DNA of 64,000 nt from Chromobotia macracanthus (GCA_036877525.1 JAZGTH010000008.1:11128001-11192000); one strand, 5' to 3'; numbered from the stretch's first letter, positions 25,398-38,015 are shown. The notes: generated by a model not told the origin, from the letters alone. Translations and numbers: made by a program.

Positions 25398-28300
25398 GTA
25401 ATAACGTCACCGAGCAGCAGGTTCTCTTTATAGGAACCTCCCACTTGAGATAACTCTGCTGCGGTTCTGACCAGTTATCAAAGGCTGCAGTGTTTCGGTT
25501 TGACAACCGTATGTACTAACAGGTTCATAAAACAGCTTATGGGAGCATCTTAAATACAACTCTATAAACTAATAAATGTAGCTGAGGCTCTTTCAGTTCT
25601 TGCTAAGTAAATGATTCAAAGTCAATATCAAAGACAGTGTCTTCTCTGAGAGTTTTATCACAATTGGCACAAAGTTATTTAATAAACAAGTTTAATCGAG
25701 GCATGCATTCACCAGTCAAATCTTAATTAACGGACACCGGCTTTGAAGGCTTTTTATTTATAACTGAGTGCAGTTATACACTCATTTATTTATAACAGAG
25801 GTAGGTGTCTTAACTTATTTGCCAATATCGAGCATTCTGTCTCTCCACTGCGACTGCCCCCACCAGCACACTGTTGAAAATCAGCAGCCTAATGAGCATA
25901 AACAAATCACGGCGCCTCTGTCAATGACGGTTTACTAAAAATTGCTAGACATTGGAAGCACGCTCGAACTCAAACTAAGTTGCTAAACAGTATTTGTTCC
26001 TACTTGACTGCGTTATCTGTCTGCATCATTCCAGCTCTATTCTATTCACTCTCATTGGCTGTTGTTGCATCACTGCGTATTAAAGTTAATCTCTGCTCAG
26101 CTTATATCACCAATGGCTACTAAACACTCATGTTGCCTCAAATTATCAGCCCTCGTAGAAAATGAGTGACTTTGTCTTTGCAAATAATTGTGGTTGTCAC
26201 GCCTAAAACTTTACTGTGACTGTGGCCTATGTTATCTAAAGTTTAAAATGAGTTCGACTCTATTCATTCTCAATTTCCATATTTCTCATTAGTCATTGTA
26301 ATGTCACTCAGTGGAGACAAGCTTATATTTAGAACTGGATGTGATTAAATTGAGAATGTCATCTTCTAACGCTTTCAACATCTAATTAAATGGGTTTAAT
26401 GTGACACAGAACACATGCGAAGTGTAAAAATAAGTGTAAAAAAGTAGCGTACATACTTTCTGTGGATATATTTTCATGAATTTTCACGTTTTGAATCATT
26501 ATCCTAAAGCTCAAGCTTCAAACAAGACTCATTGCAGCTGCTGTGCCCCTTCATCAGCTGACGCATCTCATCTCCACTCGCTCACCACGTTTCCGCTTAT
26601 TCCAGCCGGACACGCGAACCTGCGGCAACTTTCAAATGGTCAGGAACGATAAGAGCGCAGCTTCAGATGAAGGGGGCCGCAGGCACACAGCGCTCAGAAC
26701 CCGGGAGGGGGGTTCCTCCACACAGCCAGTGTGGAGAGGTCTGAGGGGGCTTTTGATGATCTGCACACTCCTGTTAGAGACAAGCTTCTGAAGTGGATCT
26801 CCAGTCGCTTTTCTGATGTTGTGGAGATGGCCTGGGGTCTGAGGAGTTACCACCACCATGCGAGATAAAGATCTGTCCTGTTTTGATCTGCCATGTTCAT
26901 CCACTGCACATGCAGCAGATGTAGGACAGCCATGTTCATCATTTGTCAGCATGTCCTGTAGTTCATGAGTGAGAAGTTTTCTGAGATGTTAGCAGTTATT
27001 GATCAGTTTGGTTAACAGTCTCACTCTGTTTTGTTACTGTGTCGTTTGCTAAGACAGACATTAATAATACTATTGTTGTATTACCTCTGCTGTTCATGCA
27101 TTGACAAGATCCACTCAGAGTAAATGTAAAAATCTGGTTGTAAACTTTGTGTTAAGTGTTCTCATGGAATCACAAGTTGATTTCTTTGTACAGTGGTTGT
27201 ATTGAATTATCTTGTCATTGACGTAAATTTACGTGACAGTTTAAAATGGAAACCAAGCAATTAAGTGCATCAGTGTGTATTCCAGTTGGACATTTGTCAC
27301 GGTCATCTACAGAGAAAAGATAAATAGGTTGAGGCCATTGTTGTTTTCCTAAGGCACGTCGTCTCTGGATCAAAGAAAACATGCAGAATTCTTGTTTTGT
27401 GTACGTCTTTCTGGAAACTAATTTGCCTTAGAGACCTCAGTTATGTTTTATGCAAAATCTACCACACGCACCCTCCGCCCTGAAGGTCTGTTGTAATCCC
27501 AGACACCCGACAGGCCCTGAGGGTCTTATTTACCCAGACCTCTCACTTCAGCCCTGCGGCATCATGGGACATATTCCATCCATGGCGCCTGCCAGCCAGG
27601 TGCCCCCCGTCCAGCTGTCAGCAACTCCAGAGAAATGAAGACAGAAAATGGCTCAAATATGTGTACATCCATTACGGTGCGTAAACACTTTGATAATGCG
27701 TTATCTCCCCTGTGCCTCTGAGGCGGGAGGGATGTTTTCATACCTAAGTTTGCATAAAAAAAGAAACCGTAGCAACATCTGTTCTGAATGACAACAAGTC
27801 TGAGATATGGCAGCCGAAGCCATTAATTGGCATGAGTTATGAAGCAATTAACACAACTCTGTGAATTTGCTGTCCTAAAGCTTTTTAGTCGGGAATTAAT
27901 TCACTCAGCATGATTCATGTCTCGAAAATTGCTAAACTTGAGTCGCAAGTTATTTTCATGCTTTTGCGTGAGTGAGATAGCTGCTGATTGGGTTCTCCCA
28001 TATTCAGCCTGACATATGAAGAGCTCTACTTACCTTGACTCTTAATTATATATGTAGGTTTGCATAACAGCACAATCTAAATAATCAGATCATGTCATGT
28101 TAGATTTAGATTTCTCATTTTCAACAAGGACAAAAAAGTTATGCATAAAAAAGACACCTAGCAAATCTTTCCACCGTGAGATTGACAGAAGAGAGATTGG
28201 ATCATCTTTTAAGTTACATCAGAGTGTATTGAATTAATGAGAAATACGTCCTGTGGTGTTGGCGCAGTGGTCGTCATTAACTGAACCCCCCTGTGTTCAG

Positions 28301-28932
28301 ACATGGATATTCTCCACTCCTCACTTCTCTCTGTGGGTCTCGAGCTGCTCTTATCGTTTCAGACCCCCAAGGCTTTTCTGTCCTATGTCTGTGTTCGTCG
28401 TTCACCTTTATGCCTCCGATTTCTGTCTTTTTCTCCACCCCTCCCTCTTCTTTTCACGATAACATTAACATATCCCTGTTCGCAGTTTTGTCATTATTCC
28501 AAGGACGGAGTAACAGGCGGCTCTGTGTACAGGCCTGTGTTGCGTCCTCCTGTGGTTTTGTTTGATATGGAGGGGTCACCTCTAATTCCAAATGAAGTCT
28601 TTTTCATAATCGCCTTCTCAAACTGAACGCATCAGTGTCTTTAAGGATGTCACTGAATTTGTCTTAATAGTAATAAACCCTTTTCAGAGAATGCTTGATT
28701 AGCACATGCAGTAGCCAGCAATGGCTATGCAATAAAAACCTGTCTTGTTTTTCTTAGTATTATTTCTGAGCTTTACCTGGTCAGTTTTGTCTCATTGTAT
28801 TTAATTCAGACTTAATTCAGGTTCAGTTTTGCCAAGATGCTGCAGATCAAGCTGCAGCACAGCACGTTTATCGATCAAAAGTGCAGGATACATTGCATAA
28901 CATGTTACATAATTGTTTGTGTGTGTTTGCAG
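25398..28932 (+). other. diaph3 intron, 3.5 kb, GT-AG
   Basis: No exon and no transposable element that I can name. The part around 26520-26800 is locally GC- and CpG-richer than its surroundings but has no coding support. The acceptor is TGTGTTTGCAG. Confidence 0.8.
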
Positions 28933-29069
28933 TATGGACTGGAACGGATCCTCGGAGAGGAGAACAGTCTGGAACTTTTGGCCCGAGCCATTGACCCCTG
29001 TCAACCAGCCATGATGACAGATGTTGTCAAACTGCTGTCTGCAATTTGCATCGTGGGAGAGGAGAACAC
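28933..29069 (+). CDS. diaph3: diaph3 exon D: DID armadillo repeats
   Basis: 137 nt, starting on a codon boundary and ending two bases into a threonine codon. It encodes fragment residues 93-138: YGLERILGEE, then LARAIDP, then MMTDVVKLLSAICIVGEENT. MMTDVVKLLSA is diagnostic of DIAPH3, while recalled DIAPH2 has TEIVKILSA. In the family this stretch packs against the C-terminal DAD to hold the formin autoinhibited until Rho-GTP binds. The donor, AC|GTAGGC, is weak and is followed at once by a run of nine C. The frame would hit TAG if read past the donor. Confidence 0.97.
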
Positions 29070-30401
29070 GTAGGCCCCCCCCCACTTCCCTTTTTAACAG
29101 CAGTCAATTTGATGCAATTATTGTTTTTGTTATTTACAAAACTTAATTTTTCTTTCATTATTTAAGCTCTCTCAGTTAAGCACTTGTACACTTGCTACTA
29201 GTCTTATATCATATTTCACCTGTGTGATTTTGACATCAGCACCTTTAAATAAGGGTGTCATTAAATTGTCAATTCAGCGACCCAGAAAAGTACACTGAGC
29301 ACTTCAAAACACACTTTTACTAAAATATGAATTTTCATTGTATTACATTAAAAACAACAAACCAAGTTTAAATGACGGTAAACCTTTTAGAACTAACTTC
29401 TGTAGCCTGTTTTACATTTACTTTTCATCAGCTGGTGCCAAAACATGTTTGTTGGATGTATGAAGTCAGATCCCCCCCAAGTTTACAAAATGTTTGATTT
29501 TAGTCAGAATGTCAGATTAATCACAGATGTTGCTCATCACATTAACTGTGGACACGTTTCAATACATTTGACAGCCAGAAAGTGCTTTCTTTATTTTGAG
29601 TTGTTCATTTATTGTTTCATTTTTTAAACTTAGTTTTTGAGTTCATGAAACGTTTTAATTAAAAGTATTCCCATGATGCATTTATTGAATGCATTGCACT
29701 TTATAAAATGTTGGTTTATATATAATGCTTTTTGTTGAATTTTGCTATTATTGTGGCATTATTTTTCCAGCCGACTTTCACGTTCCTGATGTCATGTCAT
29801 ATTTCTTCAGGAAGTTTTTTGTTACTGTATAGAGCAGTGTTGAAACAGCATTTGAGTACACCAGATTTTTTACTAATAAACAAACAATGTGTCTACGTGA
29901 TTGATTACTTTAACTTTCCTTCTGCAAACAGAATTTATACAATAACTGTGGCAGTTCTTACTGAGGCAATTTCTCCTCTTTCTCTGTATTGTTTAGTTTG
30001 TTTTTTGCATTTAGGTTATTTCAAATCTGTGCACAGCATAGATTCAACTCAGACGTATAATGGATTCATCAGGGCTGCTTGATCAAAGCACTTTGCGTTT
30101 AAATATCACTTCCAAGTAAACACTGAAGAGATGTGATTGTCTTATATTAGGAGCAGTGAGTGCAGTCAGCGCCTCCTCTATAGCAAAGAGAAGTTCAATC
30201 CCAGCATAACTCTTAGCAAAAGATTGTAAAGTCAAATAAAAACTGCGACCGCACTTTCTGAGGGCAACAAAAGATGCCACACAGGCCTGTATGAAGAGAA
30301 GAGGAGAGATTGAAAACTATAGCAGAAGATAAAGGTCTTGCATTTACAATTTGTGCTCTAAGCCATTTTATTTCTTTGTTTTTCTTCTTATTTTCTTTAA
30401 G
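29070..30401 (+). other. diaph3 intron, 1.3 kb, GT-AG
   Basis: It begins GTAGG plus a C9 tract and ends TTTTCTTTAAG. AT-rich, with no element recognised. Confidence 0.8.
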
Positions 30402-30507
30402 TTTGGAGAAAGTTCTTGAAGCCATCACCACGGCAACAGAGGCAAGAGGGGTTGCCCGTTTTAGTCCTATTGTCCAAGGCCTCAGCGATCGCTCTGTCCA
30501 GTTACAG
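30402..30507 (+). CDS. diaph3: diaph3 exon E: DID armadillo repeat
   Basis: 106 nt. The first base completes threonine 138 and the exon ends on a codon boundary. It encodes fragment residues 138-173: a TLEKVLEAITTATEA helix, then ARFSPIVQGL and DRSVQLQ. The segment matches the DIAPH2/3 pattern of an ILEEVLEA-type helix followed by a charged turn and a PIVEGL helix, and SVQLQ matches recalled DIAPH3. The donor is CAG|GTAAGT, a full consensus. The acceptor is preceded by an interrupted T-rich tract. Confidence 0.96.
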
Positions 30508-33500
30508 GTAAGTGTTTAGCACTCACGCTCTCTTTTTTTCTGAGAGACAGATTTTATCTCGAATTTAATGTTTTGAAAGATGTCAAATGTTAGCTGATGT
30601 GCTGGTGATGTTTTTCCTCCAGCCCTGGTTAATTACTAGTCCTGGTGCATGTTGTTGTTTTCCTGTTAAAATGTCCAAACTACATTATAAGATAACAAGA
30701 TACATTTTCATGAGGTGAAAATTGTGCAGGATATTAGGGCTTATTTCCTTCATCTTAATTTAACTGTTTATGTGCTTAAAACAATTGAAACATGCCAGCT
30801 GAACAAGGCAAAATACATTTATATTTGAAATGCATTTTGTGTATTTCAAATCTTTATATCCGTTAAATCAATTGATTATTTCAGAAGATTTGGATCTTCT
30901 GGTTTGGATTATTAGGTTTGGATATTTCTACTGGAAATCAGCAGAAAGGTACTGATTAACAATCAGTTATTTTCCAGGGTTTGCACAAGTGTCACATATC
31001 TGTTGTCTGTTAATTAACACTTAGTTTAAAGTAACACTGTTCATATTCACTGCACTGTTGCAGTATGTTAAAAACGTGTGTGTGCACATTGCTCAGGTGC
31101 GGAAATAAACTGAAATTTCCCTTTATATAGAATCCTGTTTTGAAAGTTTTCCTCAGAGATTTGAGGGCCGGCTGGGCTGAGATGAAACACCAGCAATTTG
31201 CTTGATAGTGACTTCAGTATAACGAGGAAGTCACAGGCCCCGAATCACCTCTAAAACACAATTTACACTTTAAAATCCCCTTGTGTCCGTGTATAGAGGC
31301 CACCATAAAACGGATCAGAAAACAAATCCTTTAATACAACAGCACATCTCCAGACCATATATAAATACAGATACATAATGCGTCTTTAAGCTGTATAGCA
31401 CAAGCTGGGAAGCTTGTTCATAAATTAAACAGTACAAAAGTAACTTAATTTGCTGTCCGTTTCTGACAGATCAACATGACCTTTTGTTCAGGCAGCATGC
31501 TCAGAGGCTCAGGACACTTGTAAAGCACAGAGATTAATGCTGCCAGCTACAGCTCTTCATTTGCATTGTAAAACACAAGCTGGCATTAGTCAAACATCCC
31601 TGATGAGATTTAACATAGTCATTCCTATAAATAATGAATCATTTGATTAGCAGTATTTAGCCCTGTGGCCGAAATGCACCGGGACTCATGGTTTGTAAGC
31701 CACACGCTTTTTGATGAGTTTTACTTCTGCTTTACTTCAGTAGATCTACATTTTTTTAAGTCTATAGTGCAACTGTAGTGTTAGTTGATTAAAATAGTCA
31801 ATACTGGACTAGTTAATGACCAATTCAGAGGACTTAAATCTTAGTTGATCTACAGGTGTCACATGTAAATGATGTCATGATAGTTTAAACATTGCTAAGA
31901 AAGACGAACAATTTATATGTATCGTTTTACCTTTGAATTAACTTAATATTCTTATTACATTGGCAAATAGTTTTGTTTTTGTTTTAGGCATAAACATCAG
32001 TAAGTTTTGTTTGATTTCTTTGAAAACAAGACTTCTGCCATTTTAGTTCTTAAATAAATGTGTCTTGTAAGGATGTTTAGATGCTTTCATCAGAAAATAA
32101 CAAAGAAAAAAAACAAGAAAACATATCAAGAAAGAAAAGGACGTTTTTTTATAGTATTTTAAGAGAAAAGATTAAGACTGCTATCAGAGGGGCCATGCAG
32201 ATCTCTGATGCTTCAGTGTTCCACATTTTTGGTGCGTGTTAAATAAAATCTGCTTATCTGTGAGCTGAAGCTGTTAGTTTAGTCAAATTCTGGCCCTCAC
32301 TGGACACTCTGCTGTTGCTGTGTGCCGATACACGCGTGTGCGTGTCCATGCGTGCTAACACTCCAAACTGGCTCTGTGCTCGTCCGCTGCAGCGCACTGG
32401 CCCTGGTGGCCTTACAGAACTGCGTGTAATCGTTTGGCTGTGTTAACTGCATGGTTTCATTGTTGAGGCTGATCAAAGCAACATTGTTTTAGTTTAATTG
32501 GTAGCAGAGGGAGGCGAGACACAGGCCCTGAATTTTCACTATGGGCTCTGCCGTTTATATGTTTACAGCATTAAGGTTCTACATTATAAAGCGACTATAA
32601 ACTATTCTTGACAAACCACTAATTCAGCAAATAATCAACAGAATCATTTATTCTTTCTACATAATAGCTGTTTTTTAATTGTAAATTCCCACAGAGGGTT
32701 TAATATTGTGGTGTGGTCGACTACATACCTTAAATTTAGCACGCAGTAAACACATTTCCTGGTAAATTCAGGAGCTTTTGTTAGTGTGAAATAGTTAATA
32801 TAATTGGATTCCCTTTTTTATTAGCTTGCTATAAATTACACGTCACAGAGGACATGTCTCCATTTCAGCCCTGTTGGCTTGTTCTCTTCATTCCTGACAG
32901 GAGTAAAGTCAGATGAGTGGAAAATAGTTAAAAAAATGAAAATTCTCCAAGGCAGGCTGGTTAATATCCATGAGGACCAACTAGTATGTTTGAAGGCCCC
33001 CAGCAATGTTTTATTGATTGACTGGTTATTGTTCCTGTCTGCTAATAGTCAGCTGTGATCCCTTTTAACCGCATGAATCATTTATCAAAGAGTGTTATCA
33101 CGGGGACCACTTTAGGATTTTGCTTTAGGGTCTGTCTCTTACACACCACTCTCCTGTTTTTCAGGATATATTTAGGGCCAGTACTTCAAATAGAAGCTCT
33201 TAGACAACACACACACACACACACACAGTCACTCACTAAAATGCAACATGTTTGTGTAGAAAGAGCTAGTTACAGAGAGAGTGCTTGAGTGTGACTGTAG
33301 TCTGTACTGTAGTGGGTTTGTTTTTAAAGATGAAAAAAACGAGTTTAAGGATACAGTTGAAACATTTATATTTAATAGAAAAAAAGCCTCTGTTTGCTTA
33401 TCCATTGGAACAAATAGTTAGTAAATTATTCTGTTTTTTGTCACCCTTGCTGCACATATAATTTATATCTACAGGATATATCTTTTGTCCTGTGCTGCAT

Positions 33501-34730
33501 CTAAGCAAATAGAGAGCGAGTAATTCTCACTGGAATGTAAATATTCCTCTCATCATGCTGTCCTCACACCACTCCCGTCTTACAGCAAACGTGTGATGTT
33601 GGCAGATTAAGGAGAGGGTTTATCTTTTCCTCCGTGGAGTCTGTCAGTATGTGTGTCTCATAGACTCGACTCGATTCTTGCCACAGTTCAACTTCAGCGG
33701 TACACAAATAAAATAATACAATGTCATCTGCTCTTAAATCAAAGGGTTCTATCTGAAAAAAGGCTCATTTTGCCAAAGTAGATCTTATAAGAAGAGAAAA
33801 GCAAGTATTTCTTTTTGAGGTGTTGCGAAAATGTGTTAAACTCTTAAATTCTCGAGTGTGTGATTAAAGATTGGAAATATTTGTGAACTACTTTTCAACA
33901 TTTTTCAGACTCCCTTTTTAATTTTGCATCTTATTGCCTTTAGCTCTGTGACCTATAGCAGCTTTCCTAAGACCCACCGGCCCCGTGTCATCACAACATG
34001 CTAGATTGAGAACCACCTCTATAAAAAATTCGTCACATGTTTAGATTGTCAAGTAATAATCAGTTTGTCATTGTCACAATGCACATGGATGTGTTCAGGA
34101 ACACACAGAGCCATGTAAACAATTTACTGTCTCTTCAATACACCTCTGTCCTCTCAAAGCACAAATGCCTTTTAACTAAACACTCGCTCACACACACACA
34201 CGTGATTTAGAGGGTCACAAAGACAGCTGATCAATAATTGATGATCTGTGTTGACTTGAGGAGATGAATTGCAGTTTCAGACTGAGGTGATGAGATTCTT
34301 TATATCAGCTGAGAGCTCTCTGAGAACCATAAACCACAGTGTGATCTTCAGAAGGTCCAATCTCCAGTCCATCTCCAATCTCCCCTTCAAACAAGCTGTG
34401 CTTTGTTTAAATGGCACTGTTTTCAAATGATTTTTGAGTTATCAGTAAATATCAAGTACATCATTTCAACAAGTACAAATATGCCATGCAGTGTCTGAGA
34501 TCATAAATCTGTGTGTGTAATAATGAAAAAGGTTGTTTAAAATGGTTTAACGTCAGGTATAGCACATCACACTGCTGTCACAGCTTGAAATGTCATGGCA
34601 TCTCCCCATTAGCATTCAGTGATAAACATGGCTACATGCTGCACGTATATGCACACTTGGTTATTCAAATACACCCTATGCAAACACACACGCACTGTTT
34701 CTTAAGCTAAATGTTATCTTCTCCCTTTAG
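30508..34730 (+). other. diaph3 intron, 4.2 kb, GT-AG
   Basis: A consensus GTAAGT donor and CTCCCTTTAG acceptor. The only clear repeat is (AC)n at 33207-33228, and a short ACAC tract lies near 34190. The remainder is AT-rich sequence in which I see nothing nameable. Confidence 0.8.
33207..33228 (+). repeat. (AC)n microsatellite
   Basis: About 11 AC units. Confidence 0.95.
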
Positions 34731-34841
34731 GTGGCCTGTATGCAGCTCATCAATGCCCTCGTAACGTCTCCTGATGAGCTGGACTTCAGGCTTCACATCC
34801 GAAATGAATTTATGCGCTGCGGCCTGCGAGAGATCCTGCCG
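34731..34841 (+). CDS. diaph3: diaph3 exon F: DID armadillo repeat
   Basis: 111 nt, exactly 37 codons, in phase at both ends. It encodes fragment residues 174-210: VACMQLINALVTSPDELDF, then RLHIRNEFMRCGLREILP. This is among the most conserved stretches of the family. VTSPDELDFRLHIRNEFMRCGL differs from recalled human DIAPH3 at about one position, while DIAPH1 carries LITPAEELDFRVHIRSEL. The helices form the last DID armadillo repeats ahead of the dimerisation domain. The acceptor is CCCTTTAG and the donor CCG|GTAAGC. Confidence 0.97.
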
Positions 34842-35824
34842 GTAAGCGGCTGCACCACGGCCTGTGTATTAATATTTAAATGAGTTGTCCACTTGAGTGA
34901 AATATTGTAAAATGGGCCTGAGAATAATTTATGAGGCCTGAAGGAGAGGTCGCTTGGCTGAATCAATACCTGCAGCCAGGATTGGATTGGACTCTCTCCG
35001 TCTCTCTTACTCGCTCGCTTATTCTTTATCTCTCTCTCCTCTTGGCATTCTGAATGTGGTTATGTTCTATCAACAAAGCGACCGAAAACTGCCTGAACAA
35101 AACAGGAGAAGTGTGTGAAATGAAAGCCAGAGAGTGTGTGAGTGAGATAGATTAATGCCTCAGCCATGTCTTATTTATTATTCAAAACAGAGACCACTTC
35201 CTTCCTCAGGAACAGAACCAGAGAATAGAGTGAGATGGGAACATCTACAGAGAGAAATAAAAGCAAAATATTATTTTCTGAATTTTCTTTTTTAAATTGT
35301 CTCTCTTCGTCTTTGCCTTTTAAAGGGACATATTTTGTTTCTTTTTTCTAAAATCCACGTATAATCTTAGTCAGGGTTTTTTCCTGCACCACAGTCATTT
35401 TAGTTCTCTAAAGACTAATTTTTTTACCTCTTCATTTCTCCCTTCCACTTTCCAACATTGTACATGTTGTTTTTGCTATTGTACCTGCAAGATTTTTATA
35501 TGTAAATTACCTGCAGTATGTTATGATTGGCTTGCTTTTTGCATATAAATGAGCAGCAACACCCCCACAAAGTTGTTGAATATTAAATAGGTGGTGATGT
35601 GTAAACGTGGATGGCCATATGCTAATCTTCTCACCGTTTTCACAAGAATACTGTGATAATTTCTAAACAAGTTGTTTTTTTGTTCAGTTCTAAAAATGGG
35701 CAAGAAAGAGGTTTAAGCAAGCATTAGTGTATGTCTGCATAAAACACAAAAGAGCATGACACAATTTCCATGCCATGGCCCTTTTAATCCTGTTTTCCTC
35801 TGTTTTCCCCGTCTCTCTGTGTAG
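34842..35824 (+). other. diaph3 intron, 983 bp, GT-AG
   Basis: GTAAGC donor and TCTCTCTGTGTAG acceptor. No repeat or other gene recognised. Confidence 0.85.
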
Positions 35825-35943
35825 AGTCTGAACACGGTCAGAAACGAGGCGCTGGACATCCAGCTGAAGGTGTTTGAGGAGCACAAGGAGGAGGACATGA
35901 TTGAGTTCTCCCATCGCCTGGAGGACATCAGAAGTGAACTGGA
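35825..35943 (+). CDS. diaph3: diaph3 exon G: end of DID, start of dimerisation region
   Basis: 119 nt, starting on a codon boundary and ending two bases (GA) into an aspartate codon. It encodes fragment residues 211-250: SLNTVRNEALDIQLKVFEE, then HKEEDMIEFSHRLEDIRSEL. LDIQLKVF and HRLEDIR are hallmarks of DIAPH2/3. No GT donor lies near the end of the homology. Instead the exon abuts ATATCCTT at 35944, the consensus 5' splice site of minor-class AT-AC introns. Confidence 0.96.
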
Positions 35944-36412
35944 ATATCCTTCTTTTCACTGAGACACATACATGCATCATTTGATATTCCGTCCACACTT
36001 AAACGCTTCTCAGAAAGCTCCCCCTGCTCCGTGTCCTCCTCCCGTTTATTCCTCCCACTCATTCTTTGATCTTTAGAGGGCCGTTGAATCTCAGACAATA
36101 ATATTTTGGTTATACACAGTCCAGCTTGACTGTAATAATATCCTTGTAGAAGATGCACTAGCTGCATTGATGTTATTTTCTTCGATTGGATTTTAGCCGT
36201 GAGTGATCCTGATTCATTCGCTTTTATTAGCAGAGTGTTTTACAAGTCTCAGGCAGCCATAAGACCAGTCAGAATATCTTTGCTCTGTCTTTGTATGTAC
36301 CCTGTATATGTGTGAAGAGTATCTGAATATACACTGTTTATAGCCGTTTTAGTTTTTTTTACATTAATTTTGCCAGTGGCAATGTTCAAGTGCTCCTTAA
36401 CACAGCGTGTAC
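35944..36412 (+). other. diaph3: Minor-class (U12-type) AT-AC intron, 469 bp
   Basis: The 5' end is ATATCCTT, identical to the U12 AT-AC donor consensus. CTCCTTAAC at 36393-36401 matches the U12 branch consensus TTCCTTAAC in 8 of 9 positions, with the branch adenosine at 36400. The intron ends in AC at 36411-36412, about 12 nt downstream, inside the narrow spacing U12 introns require. There is no pyrimidine tract before the acceptor, as expected. Joining GA from exon G to T from exon H restores an aspartate and the family motif SELD-x-x-x-DVF. A GT-AG alternative that keeps the homology does not exist. Confidence 0.94.
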
Positions 36413-36529
36413 TGATATCGGGGATGTATTCAATGTTTTATACTCCTCTGTGAAGGACACAAACGCCGAGAGTCATTTCCTTTCCATCCTGCAACACCTG
36501 CTGCTGGTCAGGAACGATTATTTCACACG
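36413..36529 (+). CDS. diaph3: diaph3 exon H: dimerisation region
   Basis: 117 nt. The first base completes the aspartate split by the U12 intron, and the last two bases (CG) begin an arginine. It encodes fragment residues 250-289: DDIGDVFNVLYSSVKDT, then NAESHFLSILQHLLLVRNDY. FLSILQHLLL-RNDY is conserved in all DIAPH proteins and lies in the helical segment after the DID that mediates dimer contacts. DIGDVF differs from the EAYDVY-type sequence of mammalian DIAPH3. The donor is CG|GTGAGG. Confidence 0.96.
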
Positions 36530-36588
36530 GTGAGGCCTTGTGTGTATTGACTGACTGTCATGAGAACATCACAGATAAGAGATGGATT

Positions 36589-37272
36589 TACACCACCAGT
36601 CAAAAGTTTCCACACACTTCCTAATGATCTGATAAAGCCTTTGATCTTAAGGCCGATGCTTGTGCTTGTTTTGTAGACACGTGTAAATTGTGTCCACAGA
36701 TTCTTTTTACAAATATTTGTTTTCTTCGTAACTTATTTGTTTGTCAGGATAGTGAAGGAAAAACTACCAACCTGTGTCCTGCCTAGAAAAACTTGGTAAC
36801 ACATATTCACCATTAACTACAAACTATGCCTCAGTAAGCTTCTTATTTACTGCTTTTTAATAACTTAGTAAGGTAGCTGTTGTAGTGTTTTTATGTGTGG
36901 GTTTGAGGTAGGTTTAATAACAATACGGTAACGATAATAAAAATAATAATACAGTCATGTGGAGGAAAGCTTTAGCACTGATTATTAACAGCCAGTATGC
37001 AAGCTGAAGTTTGAATTGGTCCCCATATTAAAGGGTTACTAAATAGTTTTTAAAAACATCCCAGGTAGCACCTCATGATGTTCTGCACAGTGAACAATAT
37101 AAGACCATTAAATGTAAAAGTCTATTTTCATAAGTATAGATTTATTATAGTCTCCACATTCTCATTTATCATTTGTGCTGTCATATGTTTGACTTTTATT
37201 CTAAAATGTGGAAATGAGTAATAATTAAATATGAGCAGGCGTGTCCAAACCTTTGACTGGAAGCATGTGTGC
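36589..37272. mobile_element. Tc1-like non-autonomous element, about 680 bp
   Basis: The left end, CCAGTCAAAAGTTTCCACAC, is mirrored at the right end by the reverse complement CCAGTCAAAGGTTTGGACAC. The CAGTCAAAAGTTTGGACAC end is a widespread Tc1/mariner terminus in fish. No transposase frame survives between the ends. Confidence 0.65.
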
Positions 37273-37803
37273 AGGCACCTTTTCAAAAACCTATAAAAGA
37301 ACGAATGTCTTTCAAAACCAAATTGGACTTAAGTCACGCTACATTCATCTTGTATTCATGCATTTTCTCAAGTATCACATGAAGATGCTTTCCCTCCTCC
37401 TCTTCAAACCAGTCTGAGGTTTATATTCATTTCTGACTAATTAGTGGCAGTGATGCTACGGCACACATCTCCCGGTGTTAAGGTCTCGCTAATGACTCAG
37501 TGTGTTGTGTGTTGGAAAACAGCTTTTCAAGCTCTTTAGCCAGTGAGCTGTATTGTGTTAGGAATAACAGCTTTGGCAGAAGAGAGAGGTGCAAAAGAAA
37601 CGAGAGGTGTAAAGATTGAGACCATCTGTTGAGCATCTCAGCAGCCGTACCGCAGGAGCACCTGGTAAAGAAAAAACTGTTTTGTTTAGAGAGAGCAGCT
37701 AATGTGAACATCAAATGCAGTTCATGTTCAGGCAGTGAGAGGTTTCCTACATCCATCTCATCCTGCCCGGCATGATTGATTGACTGAATTCGAGCTGTTG
37801 AAT

Positions 37804-38015
37804 GAATTTTTCCATTATTTATTCACCATATCATTCCAAACCTGTATGACTTTCTTATCTGTGGAACACAAAAGAAGATATTTTTAGAAATGCCTCAATG
37901 GTTTTATGTCCATACAACGGAAGTCATGGTTATTACTTCAAAATATCTTCTTTTGTGTTCCTCAGAAGAAAAAAACTCATACAGGTTTATAAATGATGGG
38001 TGAACTATCCCCTTA
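37804..38015. mobile_element. Palindromic foldback MITE, 5'-truncated
   Basis: The arm at 37841-37885 (TGTATGACTTTCTTATCTG, GGAACACAAAAGAAGATATT) is the inverse of the arm at 37939-37985 (AAATATCTTCTTTTGTGTTC, CTCAGAAGAAAAAAACTCAT). The right terminus TGGGTGAACTATCCCCTTAA is preserved, but the matching left terminus is missing. The family is abundant in cyprinid genomes as I recall. Confidence 0.75.

Noticed and set aside
26520..26960. GC-richer interval with open frames on both strands, considered as an exon or CpG-island promoter
   Set aside because: No splice sites fit the diaph3 phase, no homology is recognised, and the CpG enrichment is modest.
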